A DNA stretch of 64,000 nucleotides from Prorocentrum cordatum (GCA_963575745.1 CAUYUJ010018638.1:625001-689000), one strand, 5' to 3'; counted from the first letter of the stretch, positions 30,470-41,790 are shown. Numbers and translations: made by a program. The notes: generated from the letters alone by a model not told the origin.

Positions 30470-33400
30470 GACATAGTCGTGCCGCCTGAGGGCCTCTTGG
30501 AAACCTCCTGGGTCTTCGTGGGGGCATCTGAAGGGCTTCTGGGGGGCCCTCCATGCTTCCTCAATTGGTTGTTGCAGGCACATCTTGGGTGCTTCTCGGG
30601 GGGCATCTTGGGGCTTCTTGGGGTCCCTTGGGGGCATCATCAGGGTTCTCCGGGCAGTCGGAAAATGATGTTCTGCAGCCTGAAGCAGACAATTGGCCGT
30701 CTTGGCTGCGTAGAGGCCCGGCTTGAGGCCACATTGGGGCAATCCGGAAGCCTCCCAGGGCCTCCTTGAAGCAATGTTGATTGGCCCCGTGTACGTTTCC
30801 TGTGAGCCTTTTGTGGCCTGGTGGGGGGCTTTGGTGGGCCTCGTCGAACCACTTGGGGACTCTTGGGGCCTCCTGTGGGCCTCTTAGGGCGAAAGACTCT
30901 GCTGTTGGGTTCGCGTTCACCTTCTTGGGGCTCTCTTGGGGCCCTCGTAGGGCGCTCTCGGGCCGTCTTGGGCGCCTCGGGCACCGTCTTGGGGCCCTCG
31001 TGGGCCGTCTTGGGGCCCTCTTGGATGCCTCTGCGGTCTTGGGGGCCTCTTGGGCCGCCTTGGAGCGTCGGGAAGCCAAAAGGCTGGGAACTTTAAAATC
31101 CATCAAAAGCCGATGGGAAAACATTGCTTCTTGGAACCTCTTCGGCCTTCTGGGGAGCTTCTAGAGGGCCTCTTGGGTCCCATTTGGGGGCCTCTGGGGC
31201 TTCCTGAGAGCCTCTCGGGGTGGAAGGCTCGGATTTTCGGTTCGACTTACCCCTCTTGGGCCCCCCTTGGGGCCGTATTGGTGCCCTCTCGGGCTGTCTT
31301 GGGCCCTGTTGGAGGCCTCGTGGGCTATCTTGGATTGGTCTTGGAGGCCTTTTGGGCCGTCTTGGAGCGTCAGGACGCCAAAAGGCTGAAAACTCGAACA
31401 TCAATCAAACACCTGATTTGTGCCTCTTGGGGCCTTCGTGGGAGGCCTCTTGGATACGCTTCGGCCCCCTGGGGGGGCTTCTTGGGGCCTCTTGGAGCCT
31501 GTTAGGGCTTCTCGGGGCCTCCTGAGAGCCTCTCGGGATGGAAGACTCGGATTTTCGGGTCGTGTCAACCCTCCATCTTGGGGCCGTGCTGGGGCCCTCT
31601 CGCTCCGCCTTGGACGCCTCTGGCGCCGTCTTGGGACCCCCGTGGGCTGTCTTGAGACCGTCTCCGAGGCCTCTGGGGATGCCTTGGAGCGGAAATTGAA
31701 GCCTCTTGGGCCGTCGTGGGGCGTCAGGAAACTCAAAAGACGAGAACTCGAAAATCGATCAAAAACCAAAGGAAAACAAATTAGTTGTGCCTCCTGGGGC
31801 TCCTTGGGAGCCATCTTGGAGACCTCTTGGGGCGTCTTGGAAGCCTCTTGGACAGTCAGGGAACAATTCTGGGGTGATCTCGGGCGGTCATTGGTCGTGT
31901 TCGTTGTCTGGAAACGCAATTTCTGGCAATCCAGGGCCGTCTTCTGGTGACTTTACAAGGCCCCCAGCGCCACGGCAAGGCCCCCGTGCCTCCCGGCGCG
32001 AGGGCCCCATCCCGGGCCCCACCTCGTGCCCGCGGCAGGGCGTCCCTGGGCCGTCTCGGCGCCCTCGTGGGCCGTCTCGGCGCCCTCGTGGGGTGTCTGA
32101 AATCAATCAAAAATCGAAGGACAATCAATGATTTTGGCGTCCCTTTGGGCCGTGTTGCAAGCCTTGTGGGCCGTCTAGGGGCCATCTTGGGCGCGTTCGA
32201 ACGATATGTCCTCGTTTCGGGGCCTCCTGGGGGCCTCCTGGGGGCCTTTTCGTTTGTGTTGGGGCTTTCTTGGGCCGTGTGGGGGCGGCCCTGGGCTGTC
32301 TCGGCGCCCTCTTGGAAGCCTGTTTGGGAGATTTCTGGGTGTCCTGGACCGTCCTCCTTCAACGTCGGCAGCACTGACCGGAAGACTTCCTGAGAACATG
32401 ACTTGTTGGGGTGTCGTTGGGCGCCTCCGGAGGCTTCGGAACCTGACGCGTTTCCGAGCATGACGGCAGGTAGCGCTGCTTGGGGCTCTCGTGTCTTTAT
32501 CCTGGCGGGCGTTTAGGGAACATGGTTTGGGGAAAAGGCGGCAACCCGAGAATCATGTTCCCGGGAAGCTTTCCGGGAACATGATTTGTTCGGCTCTCCT
32601 AACAAGGGGGCTTCTGGGGGCTTACCGAGGGGCCCTTTTTGGCCTTGTCGGCAAGCCTATTGGAAACATGGTTGGGGCGGTGGACGGAAGCCCAAGGAAT
32701 CATGTTCCCGGAAAGCTCTGGGAAATACGATTTACCGAAGTCTCTTGGGGGCCCGCAGGGGGCCTCCCTGGGGCCCCTTGGGAACTCATTGGGGCTTCCG
32801 GGGGGCCTCTTGGGAGCCTCACGGGGCTTCTTGGGAGCCTCTTGATGGCCTCTGGGGGCGTCCTAGGAGCCTCTCAGGCTGGAGACCTTGAAATGTCGCG
32901 CTCTTCGGGCCCTCTTGGGTCGCTCTTGGGGCTCTCTTGGGGCGCTCTCGAAGCCCTGTTGAATAATCTGGGGAGCCTCCTGGGCCGTCTCTGGTCTTTC
33001 TTGGGAGCCTCTTCGGCCGTCTTGGAGCGATCTGAACGGCCTCTGACGCCGTCCGGGACCGTGGGGAGGCGGAACATGCGATAGCGCAAAAATGCGGGGC
33101 CCTGTGGAGGGGCCTCTAGAGGCCCTCTTGGGGAGTATTGGCGGCGTCGTCGGCCGTCCTGAGGCCATCTTCGGCGTGTCCAGGGCCTCTTGAGGCTGTC
33201 TTGGCAAGCTTTAGGGCCCTCTTGGCGTGTCGTGGCGCGTTTGGGAGCGGACCTGGGCAGTCCCGGGAGCGCTGGGGGCTGTTGAATGCTAGGTGTTGTC
33301 TTGGAGGCGGAGGCTGTTGAGTGCAGGGTGGCGCGTGCTACGCGGAAGGCGGGCGAGCGGCCAGGCGGGCGGCGGGCGGGCGGGTGGCGGGCGGGCGGGC

Positions 33401-34010
33401 GGGTCGGGATTTGAATGAATTCCTTATGGGTGCTCTCTTGCAGCGGGAGCTTGTTGAGCACAGGGTGTTGCCTTGAAGACGGGGGCTGTTGACTACAGGG
33501 TGTTGTCTTGGAGACTGAAGCTGTTGAGCACAAAGTGGTGCGTGCTACGCGGACGGCGAACGGGCGGCGGGTGCCCTAGGTGGTGGGTCAGAGGCCTCAT
33601 GGGTGTTGGTTTGGATCTCGTGGTTGGCCTGTCGGGAACGTCGTGAACGCAGTTTCGCATCTTCTCGGTGACCGTTTTGGGGCCGTAGTGGGGCCTCCTC
33701 GGGGCTGTTTTGTGGCCTTTTGAAGCCTCGTTTGGGCCTCCTGGGTGCCTCTCGGGGGCCTCCTGGGGCCTCTTGGGGGCTCCTTGGGGCCTCCTGGGGC
33801 ACTCTTCAAGCGGGAGGGTCGAATTTTGGATTCGTGGTCCCCTCTTGGGCGCATCTAGGGGCCGTCTTGGGGCTCTCTTGGACTGTCTTGGGCGCCTCTG
33901 GGGTCGTCTGGGGGCCCTCTTGGGCCGTCTTTGGGCGCTCTTGGGGGCCTGTTTGGCCGTCTTGGAACGTCGGACAGCCGAAAAGGCTAAATCTCTCCAA
34001 AACCTTTGAA
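30470..34010. repeat. Large CTTGGGGCC satellite with higher-order units
   Basis: About 3.5 kb of degenerate CCTCTTGGG, GCCGTCTTGG and GGGCCTCTTGG words. A linker (GCCAAAAGGCTG, AACTCGAAAATCGATCAAAA and variants) recurs near 31,070, 31,370, 31,725, 32,095 and 33,970. A second linker (GGAAGACTCGGATTTTCGGG) recurs near 31,220 and 31,535, with a variant at 33,805. Spacing of 300-370 bp points to a higher-order repeat. It is the inverted counterpart of blocks at 18.9-19.4 and 20.5-21.15 kb. Confidence 0.8.
33265..33560. repeat. GCTGTTGAGCACAGGGTGTT minisatellite and G-rich tract
   Basis: Units of about 35-45 bp with markers GCTGTTGAGCACA, GGTGTTGTCTTGGAG and GCGTGCTACGCGGA. An internal GGCGGGCGGGCGGGT run at 33,365-33,410 could form a G-quadruplex. 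Confidence 0.65.
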
Positions 34011-34509
34011 CAATTACCGATTTCGGCCACTTGAAGCGCTCTGGAGAGGCCGGAGCACTGGACCCAGGACCCCCGGAGGAGCCTCCGAAAGTCGAAGGGC
34101 GACAAGAACATCGGCGGGAGGCGAGCCGAGAAGTCGAAGGGGCGAGCGCGGTCCCGAGGGGCGACCGGGGCGGGGACGGCGTCGACGACGACGACGCCGA
34201 CGACGGCGACACCGCCGACGACGGAGAATTCTCTCTGGGATCCGAGGGTCTCTGCGCTGGCCCGGGGCGGGATGTGCCACCGCAAGAGGGCCACGGCGCG
34301 CATGGCGTCCAGGAGGCCGTTTTCTTGGACCGGCGGCGGCGGCGGTCCGAAAATCGGCTCGTCAGCACCGTCCGTTGTAAGGTTCCTCGGGGCTGTTTGG
34401 GAGCCTCGTGAAGCCTCGTTCGGGCCTCCTGGGTGCCTCTGGGGGGTCTCCTGGGGCCTCTTGTGGCCCCTTTGGGGCCTCCCGGGGCCCTGTGCCCAGA
34501 ACATCCGCG

Positions 34510-34715
34510 ACCGGAAATTTTCGGTAGCGATTTTCGTTTTTTCTGAATTCCAGGCGTTCCCGCAGAGGGCCAAATTCCAGTAACGAAGGGGACCTTCGCG
34601 ACCGGAAAAAAAATCGGTCGCGACCGGACGAAATTCGGTCGCGACCGAGGGGCAAATTTCGGTAACGGCAAAACGAAATTCGGTAGCGATCGAGCGTGAA
34701 TTTCGGTAGCAATCT
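34510..34715. repeat. AAATTCGGTCGCGACCG minisatellite
   Basis: About eight degenerate units of 18-22 bp built on ATTTCGGTAGCGA and GGTCGCGACCG, the latter a perfect palindrome. Confidence 0.75.
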
Positions 34716-34749
34716 CCTCCAGTGCCATCCTCATCGCCGTCGCGAGTGC

Positions 34750-35095
34750 GCGAGGTGTGATGATGTGATGTGATGGTGATGGTGATGATGATGACGACGA
34801 TGTTGATGGTGATGAGGATGGTGGTGAAGAGGATTGTGAACGATACGTATGAGGAGCTGGGCTAATCAACCTTCCAAGTGGGCCACACGGCTCTGGAGGA
34901 TGAGGGGGGAGCATACATGGACCAGGGAGGGCGGGATGATGATGATGATGATGATGATGGTGGTGATGATGATGATGATAATGATGATGATGATGATGAT
35001 GATGATGACGACGATGATGATGATGATGCTGATGATGATGGCGAGGAGGATGATGAGGACCTGGAGCAGGAAACAGACTATGATGAGGACTAGTA
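34750..35095. repeat. (GAT)n microsatellite
   Basis: GATGATGAT runs with a short unique insert at 34,835-34,935. The acidic poly-Asp frame on the plus strand is a repeat artefact. Confidence 0.85.
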
Positions 35096-35215
35096 AGTCT
35101 TGCGACGGTGCATAGACCTATGATGCATGATGGTGGTCTGATGTTCTCTGCACGCAAGCAGTCAGCCCCGCGACTGCGCTGCTGCCGACGGAGCACTGGA
35201 CGCACTTCGCATGAT

Positions 35216-35520
35216 GTCTAATCTCGCCTCGTCCGCCGCCTCCTCATCCGCCTTCCTATCCCTCGCCCGCCCTCCTAACCCTCATCCGCGCTATGGATTC
35301 TCCCTTCTTACTCGCTCTCCTCCTCCTTCACATGCAATGCGCCGCGCCGTGGCACCCAAATGAAATTGAACGAAACGGGATTGCTTCGACGCTGCCGACT
35401 AATGAACATATTCTCGCCCACTACGGGCGCGACATCCTAATCCTGCGGCCGAGTTCGTACAGCGCCGTCTCAGAGAGATCGTAGGACTCATAGGCACGCA
35501 CCGCGGTAGAAGGCGCGCCA
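35216..35520 (-). repeat. Duplicated gene-tail cassette, copy 1 (305 bp)
   Basis: Nearly identical to 52,901-53,229. On the minus strand it encodes 31 residues ending ALYELGRRIRMSRP and a TAG stop, followed by about 190 bp of shared 3' flank ending at GTCTAATCTCGCC on the plus strand. Here the reading frame is intact. Homology fades but continues a little beyond 35,520 (CTTCGATCCGAT). It may be the last exon of the gene at 35.8-36.8 kb or a displaced tail. Confidence 0.85.
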
Positions 35521-35804
35521 GAGCAAATTCCACAAGCAACAAATTCGAAGCAAATCGGATCGAAGAGCAAATTCCACAAGCATCAAATTGGAGCGCCAGC
35601 CCCGTTCCCTGCTTCATTGGCCCAAACAGCGGCTGTGGGAGACGACCACAAAGTAAATGACGGCGCCAGCACAGCACTGAAGAGAGCACCATTGCAAAAG
35701 GATAGCTGAGCACGTGGCAGCGCAGATGACCCAACTTATTGAAGCCAGCCGAACTGCAAGAGCACCATACCCGAACAAAAGGTAACGATAACGTGAACCC
35801 AAAT

Positions 35805-36776
35805 TCATTGAGCCTCCGTCTCAGCACCCGATGTCGGCTCTGTAGCAGATAATGTGCAGCGCTCCGCAAACATCCACATGACAGCGGCATTGAGTTTGGC
35901 CCTCGGATGGATGCGTCTCGCAAGCTCGTCGGCACTATTGATGACGACCGTGTCCGCGCTGACTGCTGCGAGCTGCTCGTCCAAAACTCGCTCCATCTGA
36001 TGATCCACGGCATGATCCCAGTATGAGGCGTACGGTCCTGACCAACGACTCATGCGACGAAACTCGTGATTGCGTAAAAGGAAAGGCGCTGGCTCCCTCG
36101 GAATGGCAGCGGCTCCCATAGCCCTGCAGACAGCAACTGCGCAGGAGTGACACATGGAACCGTCCCATTGAGCTGTGAAAGCAACATGCCAGCGCCATAC
36201 AGTGGCTTGATAAACCAGTGCTTCTAAATTGAAACTTCCGTCTCGCTCTAAATAGTTGCGAAGCTGAAACGGCCCATCCTGAGTGCCTCGCATGACCAAA
36301 TCACTCCCGTGGACGAGCGGGCGCAAGGCCGCCGTTGGGTCACTGTGCGTAGTCCCTTCCATGGGTCTGTAATTCGGGATCGGGCGTAATGAAGCCGTGA
36401 AACTGGGCACCGCGGCGATCCGCATGCAGTCCGTGCGCCGTGCAATCTCTATGATCGTGGCGTTTGGAAGCTGACCATGGAACGCCTCATATATGAGCTG
36501 GTCGTAGAGAAGCCTGCGGGTCGTAGCGTCGATCTGCCTCTGACCAAGGTATCGACGCAAGAGGCAATCGGGGTCATCGCGAAACGAGAGCGGCGGACAG
36601 ACGCAGGATACCACAACCACTGCTGGCACCGCTGTAAGGGCTGACCTAAAAAGGTCAAGTAAATCTCGTTCTTGCACGCTGACCCCTAGTTCCCGCAGAG
36701 CTTGAGCATGGTGCTGTTCCAGTACACTGATGTCAACGTCTGATGCCTCCCAGTACTCCAAGAGATTAGGATCCAT
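35805..36776 (-). CDS. Hypothetical protein, 323 aa, single open exon
   Basis: Unrecognised protein. The frame runs uninterrupted for 323 codons from the ATG at 36,776 to a stop at 35,805. Its composition is ordinary, unlike the repeat frames. It starts MDPNLLEYWEASDVDISVLE and holds a Cys pair (MCHSCAVAVC, about residue 217), a Trp/Tyr-rich stretch (WSGPYASYWDHAVDH) and a short acidic tail. No signal peptide or clear membrane segment is seen. The sequence GAG|GCTCAA near the stop could be a GC splice donor, in which case the tail may continue into the cassette at 35,216-35,520. The ATG has no visible spliced-leader relic upstream. Like its neighbours it lies on the minus strand. Function unknown. 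Confidence 0.6.
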   Translation of the reverse strand: MDPNLLEYWEASDVDISVLEQHHAQALRELGVSVQERDLLDLFRSALTAVPAVVVVSCVCPPLSFRDDPDCLLRRYLGQRQIDATTRRLLYDQLIYEAFHGQLPNATIIEIARRTDCMRIAAVPSFTASLRPIPNYRPMEGTTHSDPTAALRPLVHGSDLVMRGTQDGPFQLRNYLERDGSFNLEALVYQATVWRWHVAFTAQWDGSMCHSCAVAVCRAMGAAAIPREPAPFLLRNHEFRRMSRWSGPYASYWDHAVDHQMERVLDEQLAAVSADTVVINSADELARRIHPRAKLNAAVMWMFAERCTLSATEPTSGAETEAQ

Positions 36777-36818
36777 AACGCCGATGGTCTGTGCCTGTCC
36801 AGACCAGGGTGTGGGGCG

Positions 36819-37199
36819 TCACCAGGGGCCCCCACGCAAGGAACCCTCCTGGCCGTGCCGACCCTTGAAAGGGCCAGACCACCGAAGCACCCTCCCCTGT
36901 GAGTCGGAATGCTCCTCTCCAGCGTCGGAAAAGACTTCCTCGTTTCTGTCAAGCACGAGCGCCTGCGCACCACGCACCACGAGGCGGCGCGAGGACTGGC
37001 CAAGTAGGAGCGCGCAAAATGTGGCAAGGAGGGCGTATGGTGCAAGGACCACCCAGTAAACCCACCCGCCCCCGCTCGGGCCAGAGTTGCTCGAGACGAG
37101 GTGAAGGGAGGTGAGAAGGGGCGAGGGGGAGATGGAACACCTTGTTGCGGCCTCAGCAACTGCGCCATCAACTAGGACGCTGGGTAGGGCGCAGGGCAC
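36819..37199 (-). CDS. Possible small membrane protein or exon
   Basis: An open frame just upstream of the 323-aa ORF. It contains one strong hydrophobic segment (WVYWVVLAPYALLATFCALL) followed by a basic and then acidic region (SSRRLVVRG, DRNEEVFSDAGEEHSDSQ). The hydrophobic-then-basic layout suits a single membrane span. A splice donor-like site occurs at TCACAG|GG, and the end (RGGPW) is less protein-like, so the real exon may stop earlier. It could be an upstream exon of the 323-aa gene or a separate small gene. Confidence 0.35.
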   Translation of the reverse strand: MPCALPSVLVDGAVAEAATRCSISPSPLLTSLHLVSSNSGPSGGGWVYWVVLAPYALLATFCALLLGQSSRRLVVRGAQALVLDRNEEVFSDAGEEHSDSQGRVLRWSGPFKGRHGQEGSLRGGPW

Positions 37200-37430
37200 A
37201 GGTAGGGCGGTCGTGTGGGGAGTCGGGTGGGGCTGCGCCTTGGCCAGGGGGTCGGGCAGGGTGGTCGAGCGCCACCAGGGGGCAGCGGACCACAGGCGGG
37301 GGGGGGGGGAGGAGGAGACACGGTGGATGAGAGGGGGGGGGGGGGGGGGGTAGGAATCGGAGGATCATAGTACTTCCTCCCCCCCGTCTTATGGGGGCGT
37401 TGCTAGGTTGCGTTGGTTGCGCTGGGGCCT
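37200..37430. other. G-rich spacer
   Basis: Mostly G-rich text with a long G run at 37,333-37,350. No gene. Confidence 0.5.
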
Positions 37431-37434
37431 AAAA

Positions 37435-37690
37435 CCGCTACGCGGCGGAAGATCGCACCACATGGATGGCACCATATATATATATATATATAGATTCATG
37501 AGTTGCGCCATATAGGTAGCACCACGGAAGATTGCACAGAACCATCGACTCTAACATGTAAGTTGCATCACATTGCGTGCACCACACACGTTGCACCAGC
37601 GCTTGTGGCTCCATATTGATTGCGCTACATAGGTTGCACCACATATATTACATTTGGTTGCTCCACATATATTGCACCGCATACAGTGGC
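37435..37690. repeat. TTGCACCAC-type repeat stretch
   Basis: Degenerate GTTGCACCACATA, ATTGCACCGCATA and similar units around a (TA)n run at 37,472-37,492. The same text forms the right part of the composite elements at 44.4-44.7 and 62.7-63.1 kb. Positions 37,690-38,136 hold no gene. Confidence 0.7.
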
Positions 37691-38136
37691 CGTGGCCGTG
37701 GTAGTGGTAACGGTGGTAGTACTCGTGTTGATGATGATGGTAGTGGTAATGATTGTGGCTTTGGAGGCAACGGGAGATACATGAACTGGTGGATTGATGC
37801 GCAACCCGTTTCCATCTCGAGAGACCGCACCTTCGCGCGGATCGCACATGCTGCATCGCGCGGCCACGCCTTCAAACTTGGGCAACAGTGAACATGGGTC
37901 CAGAGCTCTTCTTCCTCCTATTCGTTATCCTCCTATTCCTCCTCCTCCTTTTCCTCCACCCGTTCGCGGCCGAACCGCGTTCAATCCGCAACTAAACGTG
38001 ACATCTCGAAATCCGCCCGTGCCCAGCGGGCACCATGCCGACGTTCTCTGTCGCCTTGATTTTCCCCTCGTCGGCTATTTCGGCATAGACCCATTAACCC
38101 CTCCCCTCTCCCCTCAGTCATCTCATGTTTCCAGCT

Positions 38137-41100
38137 TCAACCCGCCCCTCCCCTCCAACCGCCAAATGGGCAGTGCGGGAGCAGATGCATCGCGAAGCGT
38201 GCGTCATACCTCCCTATGCGCCAACGGTTGCACAGCTTATGCGAAAAAATTGAAATGTTGCTGCCGACCATGATGGAGGCACACACGCGAACGATATGCC
38301 TCATGAAGTCTTCTGCCTGATAGCACCAGAACCACCGTGGGTTCATGAATTCTGAAGATTGGGCTATGTGCCAAAAATAATGATGTTTGTTCACCGTGCT
38401 CCACTTCAGCTGTTTCTCATCCCTCGCTCGGCTGGCTAAAGCTCCATAAAAAATTAAACAGCGCTCGACTGAAGTCATGCACGTCCTGTGCTGATCGGGC
38501 GTCATATACATGCCAGACGATTCCACCACTTTGTAATACTCGTTGAGATGCTCTACGCACTTCGTGCGCATACGTCGAAAGGGTGATCCATCGTCGTAGT
38601 GCTCCTTGAGCACGGCTAACATCACTGGCACCAGATGTCGTTGTTTGGCGGCTTTTACTTCCTTCTTTAAACAAGGATAATCCCCATGAGGTGTTTTTTC
38701 GTTGCTGACGAAATATCTCAGACCGAATTGTCCCCCTGCCTGGCAATTTCCAGGCTGGCGGCACGTTCGCCCCGTCGCCTCCTCGCTATTTCTCTAAGCC
38801 TCCAACCCCATTCGCCGCGCCTCTCCCCCCTCCCTTTCCTTATCCCCACCCCCCATTCCACCGTCATTAGATTATCCTCCGGATCCGCATCCTTCCTATC
38901 ATCTCTATCTCCTCGTCCCTTTTCTTCCTCCCCATCGTCAGTATCCTCATCTTCCGTGCACCCCAACTGTTCCTCATCCTCCACCTTGTCTTCCCCCTGT
39001 CATACAATAACATCCTGATCCTCATCGTCATTCTGGTCAGCGTGAAATGCTTATGCATTGGGCGGGCGGCTCGCGCAGCATTCACGAATGAAATCCAATG
39101 TTTAGTCCCCTGCTCCTTATACTCATCCTGGATACGCCCCCGAAGCTCGGCAACAGCTTGCTTGGCAGTTTGCCTGGGCCGACGCTGTTCGAATGCAATC
39201 TCGTAGCAGCAAGTCCCGAGGATATGGCTGGTTACTCCTAGGTCCACTGTGTGCATGGAATCGATCGCGAGGGCGCAGCCCGTGACCCCGTAGATTTCAA
39301 ACAGCGGGTGGTCGAATTTGCACGGGCGGTCTGGCGGAGATTGAAGCATCCAATGGTTTGGGATCCGCTCCTCGCAGATGTTTCCTTAGTAGGGGCTTGA
39401 TGATCACGCATGCCCCCCCATTTCTTCACCCGCCCCCGCCCCGCCCGTTTCCGCCAGCCATCCCGCCGCCGCGCTCGACAAAACACATTGTATGGCGCGA
39501 AGGCGAGATAAGCACGGGGGATTGGCGGGGCGGGGGGGGGCTGAGCATGCGGGCGGGGGGGGGGCACGGGTGTTCATTTAGCCCGCCACGCGGAAACATC
39601 CACTGATTTGATCCCCCGTATTCCCTTCACAAAGTCATTGAACGGATTCGAGGACCGATTTGCGCTACATGCCCAACATGGTTCGACAGCATTCGGCGCG
39701 GGAGTCCCCAGATGATTTGCGAAAAACTCAAGGTCCCCTATCACGGAGTGGATGAAAGCTCGGTAAGGTAGTCGCTTATCGCAGAGGTAAGATCCCGCAA
39801 GGTTCCCCCTCTTCGTGCCGCGCGGGAACTTCTTGCCCGCCCAGCCCGCCACATCCGTTGGATATCAGCAGGTGCATAGGATATTGATTCTCGTTCCCGC
39901 CCTTCCTCCCCCCCCTCCCCCCTCCATCCCGCTTCCCATCCAATTTAGTGCTATCCCCATCCTGATCTTCGTCACCTTCATCCTCCGCATCCTTCACCCA
40001 GCCACTCTTATCATTTTTCGTCTAATTATCCTCATCCTCCCCCTCCTCTGCCGCATTGTGCCCCTCCCCTCCTTATCCTCTTTGTCCTTGTCCTTTTCGC
40101 CATCCTGTCCCTCTGCGCCCACTTCATCACCTTCCTCCACCAACCCGCCTCGAATGGGCGAAGATCATCGCCGTCCAGGTGCCGCGGCGAAGCCAGCCCA
40201 ATCTTTATCTGGATGCTTGCCAGTCGCGAGTGCGTTCCAGCTCCATTTCAAAATCTGCCAAATGTCTAGCCACGAGTCCGCTTCCTGCGGGTTGTGTTTT
40301 TTCTTTGCTGTTACAGAGTAGGGCATGGCCGTAATCAGGAAGCAGAGGTCCTTCGTGGATCCAGTGGCGAGGAGCCCTGTAAATGACAATATCATAGCAG
40401 AATCGTGGCTGATCATTTCGGCGCCGTCGCCGTGGAGTTGCAGCGGGATGCAAAACTTGGAATACTCCGCCACTTTCCAAATCGGATGGGCCCTCATCCG
40501 CGGGTCTCGCCTGCGGGACTTTAACCAGCGTGCACTCTCGAAATCCGTAATCCTCCACCTCGTATCCCCCGTGCCCCCATTTTCCCTTCCCTCCTCCTTA
40601 CACCTCTTCAGATGAGGTGCTGGGAGCGGATGCACTAGACCCTTCTACCCTCCCCCGTCCCCCACCACCTCCCCTTTAAGTCCTCACGGAGGGTGGCGAG
40701 TGATATTTCGCCAGCCGACGCGTCCTTGACGCGCCGTCCCAAAATTGCGGGAGCTGAGATACTCCAAACAGCCGCTGGAACTCCTCGGGCTGCTTGTGAA
40801 ACATCGCCGAAAAAAGATCGTGTGGAAGGAGCACTTCCTGGTCGCAACTGATTATGTCAAGCGTTTTCGGCTTCAGCATGTGTATACTTATCACCTCTGG
40901 ATCTGGAAAGCTGTTGTTTTGCAGGTACTTTCTGGTGAGCGCGCGGTGGATGTTCCCTGGCTGGGTCCCCCAAGATCCCATGGCTGACACGCTGGCGATT
41001 TCTGGGATCTGATCCAGGCCGTCTTTGTAGGCTGCGTGCAACAAGCTCTGCGCCTCGGTGCCCTGGATGTACCCCCACGCCCACTTGCGAAGCACTAGGG

Positions 41101-41218
41101 TCGACAGGTTCCCATGTTCCGCCACCACCTCGGGTTCATTATCAGGGTCCGGGTCCGAATCTGGCTCGGGCGCCTCGGGCGGCTCTTCCAATCTGCGCTT
41201 GCTCGCGACTCGTCTCAT
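38137..41218 (-). CDS. CACTA/Tnp2-like transposase-like protein, five exons, 645 aa
   Basis: Model: exons 41,218-40,731, 40,510-40,198, 39,831-39,631, 39,370-39,034 and 38,735-38,137. All junctions keep phase (1,938 nt in total). Donors read GTCAAG, GCTGGC, GTGAAG and GAATGA; all acceptors are AG. The start MRRVASKRR follows GGCCCAG, a possible trans-splice acceptor. Order of motifs: acidic-Pro N-terminus; a KWAWGYI...GSWGTQPGN region; LHGDG in exon 2; VIGDLEFF then PCWAC in exon 3; AIDSMHTVDLG in exon 4; a Trp/His-rich C-terminus (KHHYFWH, NPRWFWCYQ, RVCASIM). This order recalls CACTA/Plavaka-type DDE transposases, in which an Asp precedes a CxxC pair, and a family much expanded in dinoflagellates. 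The catalytic assignment is inference; a domesticated or dead copy is possible. Introns are GA-rich on the coding strand. Confidence 0.7.
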
Positions 41219-41368
41219 GTCGCACGAACTCCTGGGCCAGAATGGCTGGGCACGTGAGAAAGATTGCGCTCCCATTATACGCCCTGCTTCTCCTCCCTCC
41301 TCTCCCTCCCCCTCCCCCATCGTTTGCCTGCCCTTCCTTACTTGTGAGAGGGATCCCCCGCCACGCCG

Positions 41369-41790
41369 CTAGGTGCGAAGTGAAAGGCGCTCAGAACCAT
41401 TAGAACCCTGAATCTTAATCCGCGTGCTCTTGAAAGGGCGCTGAGAGGCCCCATCCGACGAACCCTCAGAGAGATCCAGACAGCTCCTGGCCCACAACCT
41501 GGGCACGCTGGTGGGTCGAGCAGAAGGGGGGCGAGGGGAGGGATAAGGGTAGAGGTGGGGGGGCGGAGGTAGGCCAGAGATACTCTGCGCGGAGCTCGAA
41601 ACCCTTAGAAGCCAGTTCATTGGCTCCGATCCGCAATGTGATGAAGTTGGCTACTCGGCCAAGGCGCTGGATGCAAAGCTACTATCCATATGGGGCCGCG
41701 GGACCATTTGGGGATCCACCAACTTTGTCTGGGTGGGGGTTCGCGGTAGTCTTGCAAACCAGCTCGTGCCAGGGGCTCGACCTAGCCCCT
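41369..41790 (-). pseudogene. Relic related to the gene at 53.1-55.0 kb
   Basis: On the minus strand, after a TAG that can act as acceptor, a frame reads CIQRLGRVANFITLRIGAN and continues through ELASKGFELRAEYLW. It resembles IRIQRLATIGAIVWLRGG of the 54-kb gene. Just upstream, NPHPDKVGGSPNGP corresponds to NLPLGNTESPKVVKE there. A last open piece ends STRIKIQGSNGSERLSLRT and a TAG at 41,369. Exon borders are unclear and the upstream part (HEWDVTEECGY-like) was not found, so I treat it as a fragment. It lies between two complete genes. Confidence 0.4.

Noticed and set aside
31856-32461. Protein-coding frames of 150-200 codons inside the CTTGGG satellite
   Set aside because: They are Pro-Arg-Arg or Gly-Leu repeats on opposite strands, explained by the satellite words.
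34878-35093. Acidic poly-Asp protein on the plus strand
   Set aside because: It is the GAT microsatellite read in one frame, with no conserved flanks and the opposite strand to the other genes.
33493-35205. 570-codon minus-strand frame with poly-His
   Set aside because: It crosses a (GAT)n array, a palindromic minisatellite and the CTTGGG satellite. The poly-His and Arg-Pro runs are repeat artefacts.
35805-36776. Endogenous viral polymerase
   Set aside because: I looked for a GDD-type motif and other polymerase motifs and saw none. The protein stays unassigned.
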